A DNA stretch of 64,000 bases from Thomasclavelia sp047249845 (GTDB lineage Bacteria; Bacillota_I; Bacilli_A; Erysipelotrichales; Coprobacillaceae). The first letter of the stretch is position 1. Every line of letters starts with the position of its first letter. A program made the position numbers and the translations under genes. The notes under the pieces were generated by a model. That model was not told the origin of the DNA, ran no database searches, and was given only the letters and a program-made list of their open reading frames with translations. The stretch lies in the NCBI RefSeq assembly GCF_047249845.1, contig NZ_JBKTWO010000010.1, forward strand, positions 5,677 to 69,676, in the 5' to 3' direction. Positions 47,102 to 56,115 of this stretch are shown here, in pieces.

Positions 47102-47771
47102 ATTTATTCTCCAAATCTTTTCTTTTAATTAATAAAATCAAAACTATTCCTATTAAAGATATAATCACAAAATTTTCTTTACCAAAGATTAATAAAGAAA
47201 TTATAGTAATAACAAACCCAATTATAGTTGCCCAATGATTTTTATTATTTTTAATTTGCTCAATAACAATTACTACAAAGAGTGCAGTCATTGAAAACTC
47301 TAATCCTTTACTATCAAATGATATTGTTGTTCCAAGACTAGCCCCAATTAAGGAACCAATGACCCAATAGCACTGGTCAAATAGACTAATAAAAAAACTG
47401 ATATATTTATTTTGTTTATCATCTTTAACTAATAATGAAAAAGTCTCATCTGTTAATGAAAAAATCATATATGGTTTTAATGCTTTCATTCCACTAAATC
47501 TATTTAACATTGATAATCCATAAACCAAATGTCTTGCATTTACCATCAATGTCATTATAAAAGCATTTAAAACTGTACTTTTTGCAGTTAATAGAGAAAT
47601 AGTAACAAACTGCATACTTCCAGCATAAATAAAAACACTCATAATAAATGAATAATAGATAGGATACCCTTTACTAACAAGCAGTACTCCAAAAGCAAAC
47701 CCTAATACCAAATACCCCATCATCACAGGAATACTTTCTTTAAATGCCTTTTTAATTAACATAAATTTCAT
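47094..47771 (-). CDS. azlC: Branched-chain amino acid exporter large subunit AzlC
   Basis: This 225-residue membrane protein has about seven hydrophobic segments. Family features are ESIPVMMGYLVLGFAFGVLL near the N-terminus, FIYAGSMQFV near 45-54 and MVNARHLVYGLSML near 72-85. The longer open frame reaches back to 47897, but the ATG at 47771 has AGGG upstream and starts where the family starts; the extension would run through the spoIVB terminator. It forms an operon with azlD, possibly continuing into dinB (12-base gap). Confidence 0.9.
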   Translation of the reverse strand: MKFMLIKKAFKESIPVMMGYLVLGFAFGVLLVSKGYPIYYSFIMSVFIYAGSMQFVTISLLTAKSTVLNAFIMTLMVNARHLVYGLSMLNRFSGMKALKPYMIFSLTDETFSLLVKDDKQNKYISFFISLFDQCYWVIGSLIGASLGTTISFDSKGLEFSMTALFVVIVIEQIKNNKNHWATIIGFVITIISLLIFGKENFVIISLIGIVLILLIKRKDLENKYE

Positions 47772-47826
47772 CAAATATCCCTCCAATGTATCTATTATAC
47801 TAAAAAAACATCTACATGAAAATACA

Positions 47827-47849
47827 AAAGGTGCCTTTTGGGCACCTTT
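47827..47849 (-). terminator. Terminator after spoIVB
   Basis: A 9-bp stem (AAAGGTGCC/GGCACCTTT) with a 5-base loop lies one base after the spoIVB stop; on the minus strand it is followed by TGTATTTT. Confidence 0.7.
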
Positions 47850-47850
47850 G

Positions 47851-48849
47851 TTATCCTTGTTTATCCATTTCAAGCATCCACTCAATGTACAATCCAAAAC
47901 CTGTCATGGGATTATTTCCGGACACATGGGTAACACAACCAATAATTTTATCATCTTGAATAATCGGTGACCCACTCATCCCTTGAACAATACCATTTGC
48001 TTTGTTAATAACATTCTGATCAGTTACTTTAAATTCAATTCCCTTTTCTTTAACTGTATCTTGGTCATTTAACTTTGTAATTTCAATCTCACATTTTTGA
48101 ATTTCTTGACCATTTAATACTGTTAAAAAATATGCTTTTCCTAATTTGATTTCATCAATATTTGCCGTTTCAAGCGCATCTCTTTTAGAAATATCATAAT
48201 TATAAGTTCCATAAATACCGAATTGATTATGGCTGTTTATACTACCTATTTCAACATTAGAAATGTCTGCAATTTTATTACCAGAACTATTAGAAGTAGC
48301 TTTTTTTATACTAGTAACTTTACTTTCAAAAATATTACCAGATTGAATTAATTCACTACTACTAAGTTTAGTATCACTCATTGCATGTCCTAAAGCGCCA
48401 AAAGTATTACTCGCAGGGTTATAGAATGTTAAAGTTCCTACTCCACTAATGGCATCTTTTACATATAAGCCAGTAGAAAATTCATGATTTTCATAAACAA
48501 CTTGTAAATTACGATGTAGTTTTTCGTCATTTCTGATTATAGTTAAATCATAATCAGTTTTTTCACTACCGCCATCTTTAATAATTTCAGTTAATTCATC
48601 AATACTAGCTACTTTTTGACCATTTATCTCAACAATCATGTCGCCAGCCTTAAAATCTTTTGCAAGTGGATCATAAGTTGTATTTCCTGCTTTAATCTTA
48701 TATCCACCTGTTATTACAACACCTTGGTAATTTAAATCAATTCCAATTGAATCACCACCAGGTACTAAAGATATTGCATAAAGAGCAATTGGATTAATGA
48801 TAATGGCTAAAACAACAGCTAAGGAAAGGATTAGCTTTTTAAAAAGCAT
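47851..48849 (-). CDS. spoIVB: SpoIVB serine peptidase
   Basis: SpoIVB is secreted from the forespore into the intermembrane space, where it cleaves SpoIVFA and triggers pro-sigma-K processing. The 332-residue protein has an N-terminal signal/anchor (residues 4-27), a PDZ domain (about 45-120, with FKAGDMIVEINGQKV) and the S55 peptidase domain: GALGHA with the catalytic His155 and GMSGSP at 290-295 with the catalytic Ser. I choose the ATG at 48849 with GGAGG just upstream. It follows recN as in B. subtilis, but spo0A does not follow it here. sigK is also in the window. Confidence 0.92.
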   Translation of the reverse strand: MLFKKLILSLAVVLAIIINPIALYAISLVPGGDSIGIDLNYQGVVITGGYKIKAGNTTYDPLAKDFKAGDMIVEINGQKVASIDELTEIIKDGGSEKTDYDLTIIRNDEKLHRNLQVVYENHEFSTGLYVKDAISGVGTLTFYNPASNTFGALGHAMSDTKLSSSELIQSGNIFESKVTSIKKATSNSSGNKIADISNVEIGSINSHNQFGIYGTYNYDISKRDALETANIDEIKLGKAYFLTVLNGQEIQKCEIEITKLNDQDTVKEKGIEFKVTDQNVINKANGIVQGMSGSPIIQDDKIIGCVTHVSGNNPMTGFGLYIEWMLEMDKQG

Positions 48850-48859
48850 AGAAACCTCC

Positions 48860-48877
48860 TTGTAACATTTGTTACAA
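48860..48877 (-). promoter_or_regulatory. Perfect 18-base palindrome in the spoIVB leader
   Basis: TTGTAACA and TGTTACAA flank two T residues, immediately before the ribosome binding site of spoIVB. It could be an operator or a small leader hairpin; I know of no matching regulator. Confidence 0.4.
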
Positions 48878-48902
48878 TCTAGTTTGGTCACTATGCTTAT
48901 AA

Positions 48903-50558
48903 TTATTCACAACTCATTTTTAATTTTTTAGCATGTTCAATTGATTCATTAGAAATATCTTTTCCAGAAATCAATTTTGCAATTTCCATAACACTATCAT
49001 TTTCGTTTAACTCACGAATATGTACATTAGTATTATTTTCAATATTTGTTTTCTCAATCAAATAATGATTTTTAGCAAATGCAGCAACTTGTGCTAAGTG
49101 TGTGATACATAAAACTTGTCGATTTTTTGCAATCATTTTCATTTTAGCACCAATTGCTTCAGCAACTTTACCACTCACGCCAGTATCAGCTTCATCAAAA
49201 ATAATTGTTTCAATTGAACTAGAAGACAATGATAATGTTTTAATTGCTAACATAATTCTTGACATTTCACCACCAGAAGCAACTTTATTTAATGGTTTTA
49301 AAGTTTGTCCAAGATTAGTTGCAATTAAAAATGTAACTATATCTTGACCATTTTTTTGTAAATCATTTGTTTTAAAATCAATTTCAAAACAAACTTTTTC
49401 AAGATATAAAGATTTTAATTGATTCATTACATTATCAGTAAATTCAACAGCTTTTTGCTTACGTAATTTTGTTATCTCATCAGCAAGAATATTTGCTTTA
49501 TTTAATGTTTCATCTAATTGTTTTTTTAAATCATCGATATATGATTCACGATTAGTAAAAGCTAAAATCTTATTTTCTAAATCATTTTTAGCATTCATAA
49601 TAGCATGAATTGATTGGCCATATTTACGCTTCAAACGATTTATTTTAAATAAAATATCTTGAATTTCATTTAAACGATATTCATCAAAATCACTGCTATT
49701 AAATTCACTAATTACTTCATTATCTAGATCAATTAAATTGTAATATAAATCATAGATTTTTTCATAAATCAGCTGATAGTCAGGTTGTTCGCTGAGATTT
49801 TCTAATTCATTTATAGCATTATTTAATAACGTTAATGCACCGCGCTCACCACTCATATATTGACGATAATTATTAATTGTTTCACTCGTTTTTTCATAAT
49901 CTAATAATTGTTTTTTCTCTAGCTCAAGCTGTTCTTCATCTATCGATGTAAGATCAATACTATTGATTTCATCTAATTGACTTTGATAATATTCAAGCTG
50001 TTCATCACTTAATTCTTCATTAATCGTCTTTTGATAAGTTTGTAGTATTTCTTTGTATTCATGATAAATTAAGATATATTTTTGTTTTAAAGTATTAATT
50101 GGTGTTCCAATATAATTATCTAAAATATTTATATGATTATTACAATCAAATAAACTATGAGTTTCAAATTGAGAATGAATATCAATTAATTCACTCATAA
50201 TAGATTGAAGAACTAGTTTAGAAACATTACGATAATTTATCTTGATAGTTGTTTTATTATCACGATTAAAAGATTTAGATACTACTAGTTTATCATCATA
50301 TTCAATTCGATATTCCTTTAACTTATTTAAAACATCTGAATTATCATTAATCGTAAAAACTCCTTCAATAAAAGATTCATTACAACCACTTTTAATTAAT
50401 GTTGTTTGGCTACGATTCCCCATTAATTGTCCTATCGCATCAATAATAATAGATTTCCCAGCTCCTGTTTCACCAGTTAAAACCGTCATATGATCATGGA
50501 AATTTACTTCTAAACGATCTATAATTGCAAAGTTTTCAATATAAATACTCTCTAACAT
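48903..50558 (-). CDS. recN: DNA repair protein RecN
   Basis: RecN is an SMC-like ATPase acting at double-strand breaks. The 551-residue protein has Walker A GETGAGKS (29-36), a long coiled-coil middle (about 150-360), and the C-terminal signature VASGGEMSRIMLAIKTL with Walker B ETIIFDEADTGVSG. RBS GTAGGTGAT precedes the ATG. It starts 9 bases after the tlyA stop; the argR/ahrC gene that normally lies between them in Bacillus is missing. Confidence 0.94.
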   Translation of the reverse strand: MLESIYIENFAIIDRLEVNFHDHMTVLTGETGAGKSIIIDAIGQLMGNRSQTTLIKSGCNESFIEGVFTINDNSDVLNKLKEYRIEYDDKLVVSKSFNRDNKTTIKINYRNVSKLVLQSIMSELIDIHSQFETHSLFDCNNHINILDNYIGTPINTLKQKYILIYHEYKEILQTYQKTINEELSDEQLEYYQSQLDEINSIDLTSIDEEQLELEKKQLLDYEKTSETINNYRQYMSGERGALTLLNNAINELENLSEQPDYQLIYEKIYDLYYNLIDLDNEVISEFNSSDFDEYRLNEIQDILFKINRLKRKYGQSIHAIMNAKNDLENKILAFTNRESYIDDLKKQLDETLNKANILADEITKLRKQKAVEFTDNVMNQLKSLYLEKVCFEIDFKTNDLQKNGQDIVTFLIATNLGQTLKPLNKVASGGEMSRIMLAIKTLSLSSSSIETIIFDEADTGVSGKVAEAIGAKMKMIAKNRQVLCITHLAQVAAFAKNHYLIEKTNIENNTNVHIRELNENDSVMEIAKLISGKDISNESIEHAKKLKMSCE

Positions 50559-50566
50559 ATTATCAC

Positions 50567-51367
50567 CTACCCTTTAAAACAATTATGTGCAGCTTCAACA
50601 ACATTGTTAATATCAATCATAGTTTCTTTACCATTTTTAACAAATAATCCTAAAAACTCGATATTACCTTCTCCACCTGTAATTGGTGAATATGTAAGTT
50701 TTTCTAAAATAAACCCATCTTCTTTAGCAAATTCTATAACATTATTAATAACTCGATAATGTACATCTTTATCTTTTATAATTCCGTTCTTTCCAACATC
50801 CTCACGCCCAGCTTCAAACTGCGGTTTTATTAAAGCAACAACTTGATGATTATTGCTTAAAATATCTTTTAGAGCATTAAAAATATGTTTTAAAGAAATA
50901 AATGATACATCTATTGTAGCAAAGGAAGGTAAACCATACTCAAATAATTCCTTTGTTGCATAACGGAAATTTGTCTGCTCTTTTACAATAACGCGCGGGT
51001 CATTACGAAGCTTCCAAACCAGCTGATTAGTCCCCACATCAACTGCATATACCAATTTAGCACCATTTTGTAAAGCGCAATCTGTAAAACCACCAGTTGA
51101 ACTTCCAATATCAACCATTATTTTATCATGTAATTCTAAAGAAAATTCATTTAACGCCCGTTCTAACTTCAATCCACCACGTGATACATAAGGCATAATA
51201 TTTCCTTTAACATATAAATTTGAATCAATTGGAATTTTAGTTCCTGGCTTATCAATTCGATCATAATCATCATGAACGATTCCTGCCATAATAGCTCGTT
51301 TAGCTTTTTCGCGGGAATCAAAAAAGCCTTGCTCAACTAATAAAACATCAATTCTTTCTTTTTTCAT
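50567..51367 (-). CDS. tlyA: TlyA-family rRNA methyltransferase/hemolysin-like protein (YqxC)
   Basis: This 266-residue protein has an N-terminal S4 RNA-binding domain (about 4-60) and a C-terminal FtsJ-type methyltransferase domain with MVDIGSSTGGFTDCAL near 87-102 as SAM motif. TlyA of mycobacteria 2'-O-methylates 16S and 23S rRNA; the Firmicutes YqxC enzymes are assumed similar. I choose the ATG at 51367 with AAGGAG upstream, rather than an in-frame TTG at 51370. It overlaps the end of dxs by 20 bases, indicating coupling. Confidence 0.9.
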   Translation of the reverse strand: MKKERIDVLLVEQGFFDSREKAKRAIMAGIVHDDYDRIDKPGTKIPIDSNLYVKGNIMPYVSRGGLKLERALNEFSLELHDKIMVDIGSSTGGFTDCALQNGAKLVYAVDVGTNQLVWKLRNDPRVIVKEQTNFRYATKELFEYGLPSFATIDVSFISLKHIFNALKDILSNNHQVVALIKPQFEAGREDVGKNGIIKDKDVHYRVINNVIEFAKEDGFILEKLTYSPITGGEGNIEFLGLFVKNGKETMIDINNVVEAAHNCFKG

Positions 51368-53222
51368 CAATTATCTCCTTAACATTATGATAAAATGATT
51401 CCATATCCAAGCCTTCATCTTTTAAAATTTCTTCAATACTCCCTTGAACCGAAAAGTGATCATCTACTCCAAAACTATAAATTTTTTTCAATATCCCTTT
51501 TTGACTATAATAATACGCAATATTACTTGCTAAAGAATTTATTTTCAACTCTGTTTCATAAACAATTAGAGGTTTATCATCAACTAATTGCTCAAGCATC
51601 TCAAGATCCATTGGTTTTATAAACAAAGCATCCACTAATCTAATTTTAATATCTTTGTCAGTAAAATAATCTCTAATCATATTTACATTTTGTCCATAAC
51701 AAATAATTGTTACATCATAGTTTTCAATATTTTCAATTGACCATTTACCAATTGATAACAGTTCATTAAATCCAACATTATCATCTTTAATATTACCGCG
51801 AGGAATTCTTAAAATGTAAGGATGATCATTATTTACCAAATATGTATTTATAAATCTTTTAGCATCTGTTGCATTACTTGGAGTACAAATAATAACATTA
51901 GGCAAAGGATTTAAAAAACCCATGTCAAATACTCCATGATGAGTAGGACCATCAGCACCAACAAACCCACAACGATCCACACAAATCAAACATCCAAGAT
52001 CCATCCTTGCAATATCATGATTAACCTGGTCATAAGCTCGTTGTAAAAAAGATGAATACACAGAGATAAATGGTTTCTTATTTGCAACTGCTAACCCAGC
52101 TGTAAAAGTAAGTGCATGTTCTTCAGCGATTCCAACATCAAAGCTACGCTTAGGATAATGTTTGAAAATATCATCCATTGCTGAGCCATGTATCATCGCA
52201 GGGGTAATTGCAACAATATCTTCATCCTTAGCCATATTCTTTTCAACATGATCAGCAACTAATTTAGACCAGCTGATTTTATCTTTAGGCTCAGGGTTTT
52301 TTATTGTTCCATCATTTACGTTAAATGGTGCTATTCCATGCCACTTACCAGCATAATCATTTTCAGCATATCGGTAACCTCGCCCTTTTTTTGTGACTAC
52401 ATGAACAACAACACTTGTTTTGGATACTTTAGCTAAATTTAAAACCCTAATTAAATCATCTAAATCATGACCATTAACCGGTCCTAAATAATCAACACCA
52501 AAATCCTCAAATATCGTATCATCGATCAAACCATGCTTAACAAAATCTTTAACTCGCTTAGAAACATTAAAAATCATTTTACCTATTTTATTTTTTGAAG
52601 TAATATTTCGATAATCCTGCTTTAGATTATTATATGTTCCACTAAGTCTAATCGAAGACAAAAAATCACCAAATCCACCAACACTTTTACCAATGGCCAT
52701 TTGATTATCATTTAAAATAATAATAACTTTATTATTAATCGAACCTAAATGATTTAAAGCTTCTAAACACTCTCCGCCAACCATTGCAGCATCTCCAACT
52801 ACAGGAATTACATTAAAATCTTGATTATCCAAATCTCGAGCAATTGCCATTGCTACAGCTCCACTTAATGCAGTTGAAGAATGTCCTGCTTCCCATACAT
52901 CATGTGGACTTTCACAACGTTTTTGGAAGCCGGATAACCCTTGATATTTACGTAGTGTTTTAAATTGATTCGCCCTTCCTGTAAGTATTTTATGAACATA
53001 TGATTGATGTCCAACATCAAATAATATTTTATCTTTAGGCGAATTGAAAACATAATGTAATGCAATTGTCAATTCAACAACACCAAGATTACTTGAAAGA
53101 TGCCCACCTGTTTTTGAAATGTTATTAATTAAAAAATAACGGATATCTTGGGCTAATTGATTCAATTGTCTAATATCCAGCTCTTTTAAAAAAGAGGGAT
53201 CTTTAATTTTATTTAGATCCAT
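51348..53222 (-). CDS. dxs: 1-deoxy-D-xylulose-5-phosphate synthase
   Basis: Dxs condenses pyruvate and glyceraldehyde 3-phosphate to start the MEP isoprenoid pathway. The 624-residue length is normal. The GHQSYVHKILTGR stretch, the catalytic Glu in GIAEEHALTF and the DRCGFVGADGPTHHG stretch are present. The thiamine-diphosphate motif starts GDAAMVGG rather than GDGAxTGG, so the third residue of the classical GDG is Ala, while the downstream LNDNQM end is intact. Some Firmicutes and Bacteroidetes Dxs proteins have similar GDA starts. Its start overlaps the ispA stop (TAATG). Confidence 0.93.
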   Translation of the reverse strand: MDLNKIKDPSFLKELDIRQLNQLAQDIRYFLINNISKTGGHLSSNLGVVELTIALHYVFNSPKDKILFDVGHQSYVHKILTGRANQFKTLRKYQGLSGFQKRCESPHDVWEAGHSSTALSGAVAMAIARDLDNQDFNVIPVVGDAAMVGGECLEALNHLGSINNKVIIILNDNQMAIGKSVGGFGDFLSSIRLSGTYNNLKQDYRNITSKNKIGKMIFNVSKRVKDFVKHGLIDDTIFEDFGVDYLGPVNGHDLDDLIRVLNLAKVSKTSVVVHVVTKKGRGYRYAENDYAGKWHGIAPFNVNDGTIKNPEPKDKISWSKLVADHVEKNMAKDEDIVAITPAMIHGSAMDDIFKHYPKRSFDVGIAEEHALTFTAGLAVANKKPFISVYSSFLQRAYDQVNHDIARMDLGCLICVDRCGFVGADGPTHHGVFDMGFLNPLPNVIICTPSNATDAKRFINTYLVNNDHPYILRIPRGNIKDDNVGFNELLSIGKWSIENIENYDVTIICYGQNVNMIRDYFTDKDIKIRLVDALFIKPMDLEMLEQLVDDKPLIVYETELKINSLASNIAYYYSQKGILKKIYSFGVDDHFSVQGSIEEILKDEGLDMESFYHNVKEIIDEKRKN

Positions 53223-54070
53223 TATTTCACTCTTTTCTTTAATTTTTCCATTATTTCTAAAATTAATTCGTGATTAATTTTTAATTTATATAAAAGTTCT
53301 GTCGCCTCATTAAAATATTGATCCACTATTATTTGCGATTCATTAACTCCCATTAAAGAAGCATACGTAGATTTATGATTTTCCAAATCACTACCTATAT
53401 TTTTACCTAAAACAGCACTGTTACCAGTAACGTCAAGAATATCATCTTGAATTTGAAAAGCTAAACCAATCTTATATCCAATTTCTTGCCAAATTGGCAT
53501 ATCTTTAAGATTACCAATCACTGCTCCCATTTTCATTGCCGCACTAATTAAATCACCTGTTTTATGATGATGAATTAAATCTAATTGTTGGCGATTGGCT
53601 TTTTTACTTTCAAACTCCATATCCAAGACCTGTCCTAAAATCATGCCATTAACTCCACTTGCCTGATATAGCACCTCTAATAAAGATATTTTTAAATCAT
53701 TATTATAGTTCGCTTTTAAAATAACATTAACTGCTTCATTTAAAAGACCATCACCTGCTAAAATAGCAGTAGCTTCATCAAATTTTTTATGACAAGTGGG
53801 TTTACCACGCCTTAAATCATCATTATCCATACCTGGTAAATCATCATGAATCAATGAATAAGTATGGATCATTTCAATAGCACAAGCAGCATCTAAATAA
53901 TCATGATAGTCAATACCATAACTGCGTATTACCTGTAGCAGCATTATAGGCCGAATTCTTTTACCTCCAGCCATTAATGAATATTTAATAGCATCTTTAA
54001 CAACAGAATCTTGATAATTACCAACTATTTGTAATAATCTACTATTTACCTCATCAATCAATTTTTCCAT
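53222..54070 (-). CDS. ispA: Polyprenyl (farnesyl/geranylgeranyl) diphosphate synthase
   Basis: This enzyme extends isopentenyl diphosphate chains to farnesyl-type diphosphates. The 282-residue protein has both Asp-rich motifs: DDLPGMDNDD near 81-90 and DDILD near 219-223, and the GGKRIRPIMLL stretch near 36-46. I choose the ATG at 54070 with GAGGAATAAT upstream; a TTG at 54082 is in frame but unlikely. It begins one base after the xseB stop and overlaps dxs, so nusB-xseA-xseB-ispA-dxs-tlyA form one tight operon. Confidence 0.92.
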   Translation of the reverse strand: MEKLIDEVNSRLLQIVGNYQDSVVKDAIKYSLMAGGKRIRPIMLLQVIRSYGIDYHDYLDAACAIEMIHTYSLIHDDLPGMDNDDLRRGKPTCHKKFDEATAILAGDGLLNEAVNVILKANYNNDLKISLLEVLYQASGVNGMILGQVLDMEFESKKANRQQLDLIHHHKTGDLISAAMKMGAVIGNLKDMPIWQEIGYKIGLAFQIQDDILDVTGNSAVLGKNIGSDLENHKSTYASLMGVNESQIIVDQYFNEATELLYKLKINHELILEIMEKLKKRVK

Positions 54071-54071
54071 A

Positions 54072-54287
54072 TTATTCCTCAATCTTTAAATCTTCAAGTT
54101 TTCCATCTACTAATATTTTCGCTACCTTATTTTCAATCCCTGCTAATTTATCACTACATATTTTAGATAATTTAATTCCTTCTTGAAAAAGATCAACACT
54201 TTTTTCTAGAGAAGTTTGACTATCTTCTAATATTTTAATAATTTCTTCTAGTCGATTCATTGCTTCTTCAAATGTAATATTGTCCAT
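54072..54287 (-). CDS. xseB: Exodeoxyribonuclease VII small subunit
   Basis: This 71-residue helical protein matches XseB: FEEAMNRLEEIIKILEDSQTSLEKSV (first helix, pattern given in part) and LFQEGIKLSKICSDKL. XseB subunits wrap around XseA and are needed for its single-strand exonuclease activity. It lies 9 bases after xseA. Confidence 0.93.
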   Translation of the reverse strand: MDNITFEEAMNRLEEIIKILEDSQTSLEKSVDLFQEGIKLSKICSDKLAGIENKVAKILVDGKLEDLKIEE

Positions 54288-54296
54288 AATATTCCT

Positions 54297-55613
54297 CTAT
54301 TCAATAATAGCCTTTTGACTACCATCTTTCATTTTAATTTCAATTTTATCACCCGATTTAAGTTCATCAGCCAAGGATATGACTTTTTCATCTTTCAATA
54401 TAATCGCATATCCTCTTTCAAGTGTAGTTAAGGGAGATAAAGTATTAAGTTTTGATACCAAATAATAAAATCTTTCTTGTTCATATTTCATTTTTTGTTT
54501 CATAAGCTGTTCCATTGACTGATTAATCAAGTTTAAATGATTATTTTGATTTATTGTAAAAAGATTAGCTTGATGATTAAATGTTTGTATTAGATGTTTT
54601 ACTTTATTACTCTGGTTACTTAAATTGTATGTAAAAATATCATTCAATCGATCATATAAATAATCTACTTTAGCCTTCTTATCCTCAAATAACTTATCAG
54701 GATTTCTAAATAAATAAAATGATCTAATTTTTGTAAACGACTGTTTATTTAATGCTATTCTTTGTTTCATCAAAGTATTCAATTTATATTGAAGATTATT
54801 TACACTTTGCTGTAATTCAATTAAATCTGGAGTTGCTTTAATTGCTGCAGCGGTTGGAGTGGCAGCTCGATAATCAGCAACAAAATCACAAATTGTAAAA
54901 TCAACCTCATGACCAACACCGCTAATAATAGGTGTTTTACAGTTGTATATTGCTCGAGCTAATCCTTCTTCATTAAAATTCCATAAATCCTCTAAAGATC
55001 CGCCACCACGAGCAATAATAATAGTACTAAATCCTAATGTATCTACATAATTTAAAGTTCTAATTATCTGAAGATACGCATCTTTACCTTGAACAGGAAT
55101 AGGAAAAACAATTACTCGAACAACTGGAAACCTCAAATTGATCGTTCTTACAATATCAGCAAGTGCTGCACTAGGATATGCTGACAATACAGCAATTTTA
55201 CCAGGAAACTTAGGAATAGTAATTTTTCTATCTAAATCAAATAGCCCTTCTAAAGAAAGCTGCTTTTTTAATTGTTCATACCGTAAAAACAGATTTCCTA
55301 AACCATCTTGTTCGATACTATCAACATATAATTGATATGTACCAGCTACATCATATACTGAAACACTAGCCTGGATTAAAACTTTCATACCATTTTCTAA
55401 CTTAAATAGCATCTTTCTTGCTTTTGAAGAAAACATAACTGCATTAATTCTTGATTGTTCATCTTTTAACGTAAAATAAAGATGTCCCGAACTATGATGT
55501 TTAAAATTAGAAATTTCACCTTTAATTAAAATTTTTTGTAACTGTGTATCTGCATCAATTTTTGCTTTCAAATATCGATTTAATGCACTAACTGTTAAAT
55601 ATTTCTTTTCCAT
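54297..55613 (-). CDS. xseA: Exodeoxyribonuclease VII large subunit
   Basis: This 438-residue protein has an N-terminal OB-fold (about 20-100, ILIKGEISNFKHHSSGHLYF), the catalytic domain with IIIARGGGSLEDLWNFNEE near 198-216 and GVGHEVDFTICDFVADYRAATPTAAA, in parts, near 234-259, then a long coiled coil and a short C-terminal segment. The start ATG at 55613 overlaps the nusB stop (TGATG); a GTG one codon upstream is possible. The folD gene that stands between nusB and xseA in Bacillus is absent. Confidence 0.94.
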   Translation of the reverse strand: MEKKYLTVSALNRYLKAKIDADTQLQKILIKGEISNFKHHSSGHLYFTLKDEQSRINAVMFSSKARKMLFKLENGMKVLIQASVSVYDVAGTYQLYVDSIEQDGLGNLFLRYEQLKKQLSLEGLFDLDRKITIPKFPGKIAVLSAYPSAALADIVRTINLRFPVVRVIVFPIPVQGKDAYLQIIRTLNYVDTLGFSTIIIARGGGSLEDLWNFNEEGLARAIYNCKTPIISGVGHEVDFTICDFVADYRAATPTAAAIKATPDLIELQQSVNNLQYKLNTLMKQRIALNKQSFTKIRSFYLFRNPDKLFEDKKAKVDYLYDRLNDIFTYNLSNQSNKVKHLIQTFNHQANLFTINQNNHLNLINQSMEQLMKQKMKYEQERFYYLVSKLNTLSPLTTLERGYAIILKDEKVISLADELKSGDKIEIKMKDGSQKAIIE

Positions 55614-56017
55614 CACTTTATCTTATTTAATAATCCATTAATAAATTTATAAGAATCTTCATCACAGTATTTTTTTGAAAGTTCTACTGCTTCGTTGATA
55701 ATAACTTCTTTACCTTGCTCAGTCTCTAATAATTCATAACAACCAACTAAAAGAATTGCTAATTCCATTTTTGATAATCTTTCAATTGACCATCCAGATC
55801 TTAAATACTTTGCCACTTCTGCTTTATATTTTTCTATTTGGCCAGCAATACTCATGATTAACATAAAACAATAATCATAATCATCCTTATTATTAGCAAG
55901 TTCTTTATCACTATTTAAATATTCATGTACTTCTTCTTCATTTATATCAACAAGTAATTTTTGATAAATCGCAATAACTGCTTTTTCTCTAATTAATTTT
56001 TTTCTATACTTTTTCAT
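55613..56017 (-). CDS. nusB: Transcription antitermination factor NusB
   Basis: NusB joins NusE (S10) in rRNA antitermination complexes. The 134-residue all-helical protein has the typical start RKLIREKAVIAIYQ and the C-terminal AVELSKKYCDEDSYKFINGLL stretch (pattern near 109-129). AAGGACGG lies upstream of the ATG. It leads the compact operon that continues through tlyA. Confidence 0.92.
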   Translation of the reverse strand: MKKYRKKLIREKAVIAIYQKLLVDINEEEVHEYLNSDKELANNKDDYDYCFMLIMSIAGQIEKYKAEVAKYLRSGWSIERLSKMELAILLVGCYELLETEQGKEVIINEAVELSKKYCDEDSYKFINGLLNKIK

Positions 56018-56090
56018 TTAAACCGTCCTTCCAAAATATCTAACCTGATTTTACCATATTTGACCTTTAAAATAAACGAATTAGAAAATA

Positions 56091-56115
56091 AAAAGATTAT
56101 CTTTTGATAATCTTT
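56091..56115 (-). terminator. Terminator after the Asp23 gene
   Basis: A 10-bp stem (AAAGATTATC/GATAATCTTT) with a 4-base loop overlaps the stop codon at 56114; on the minus strand it runs into TTTTATTTTC. It separates asp23 from nusB. Confidence 0.78.

Noticed and set aside
47772..47897. N-terminal extension of AzlC
   Set aside because: The extension reads through the spoIVB terminator and into the spoIVB coding region in antisense of nothing useful; the family start is the ATG at 47771 with an RBS.
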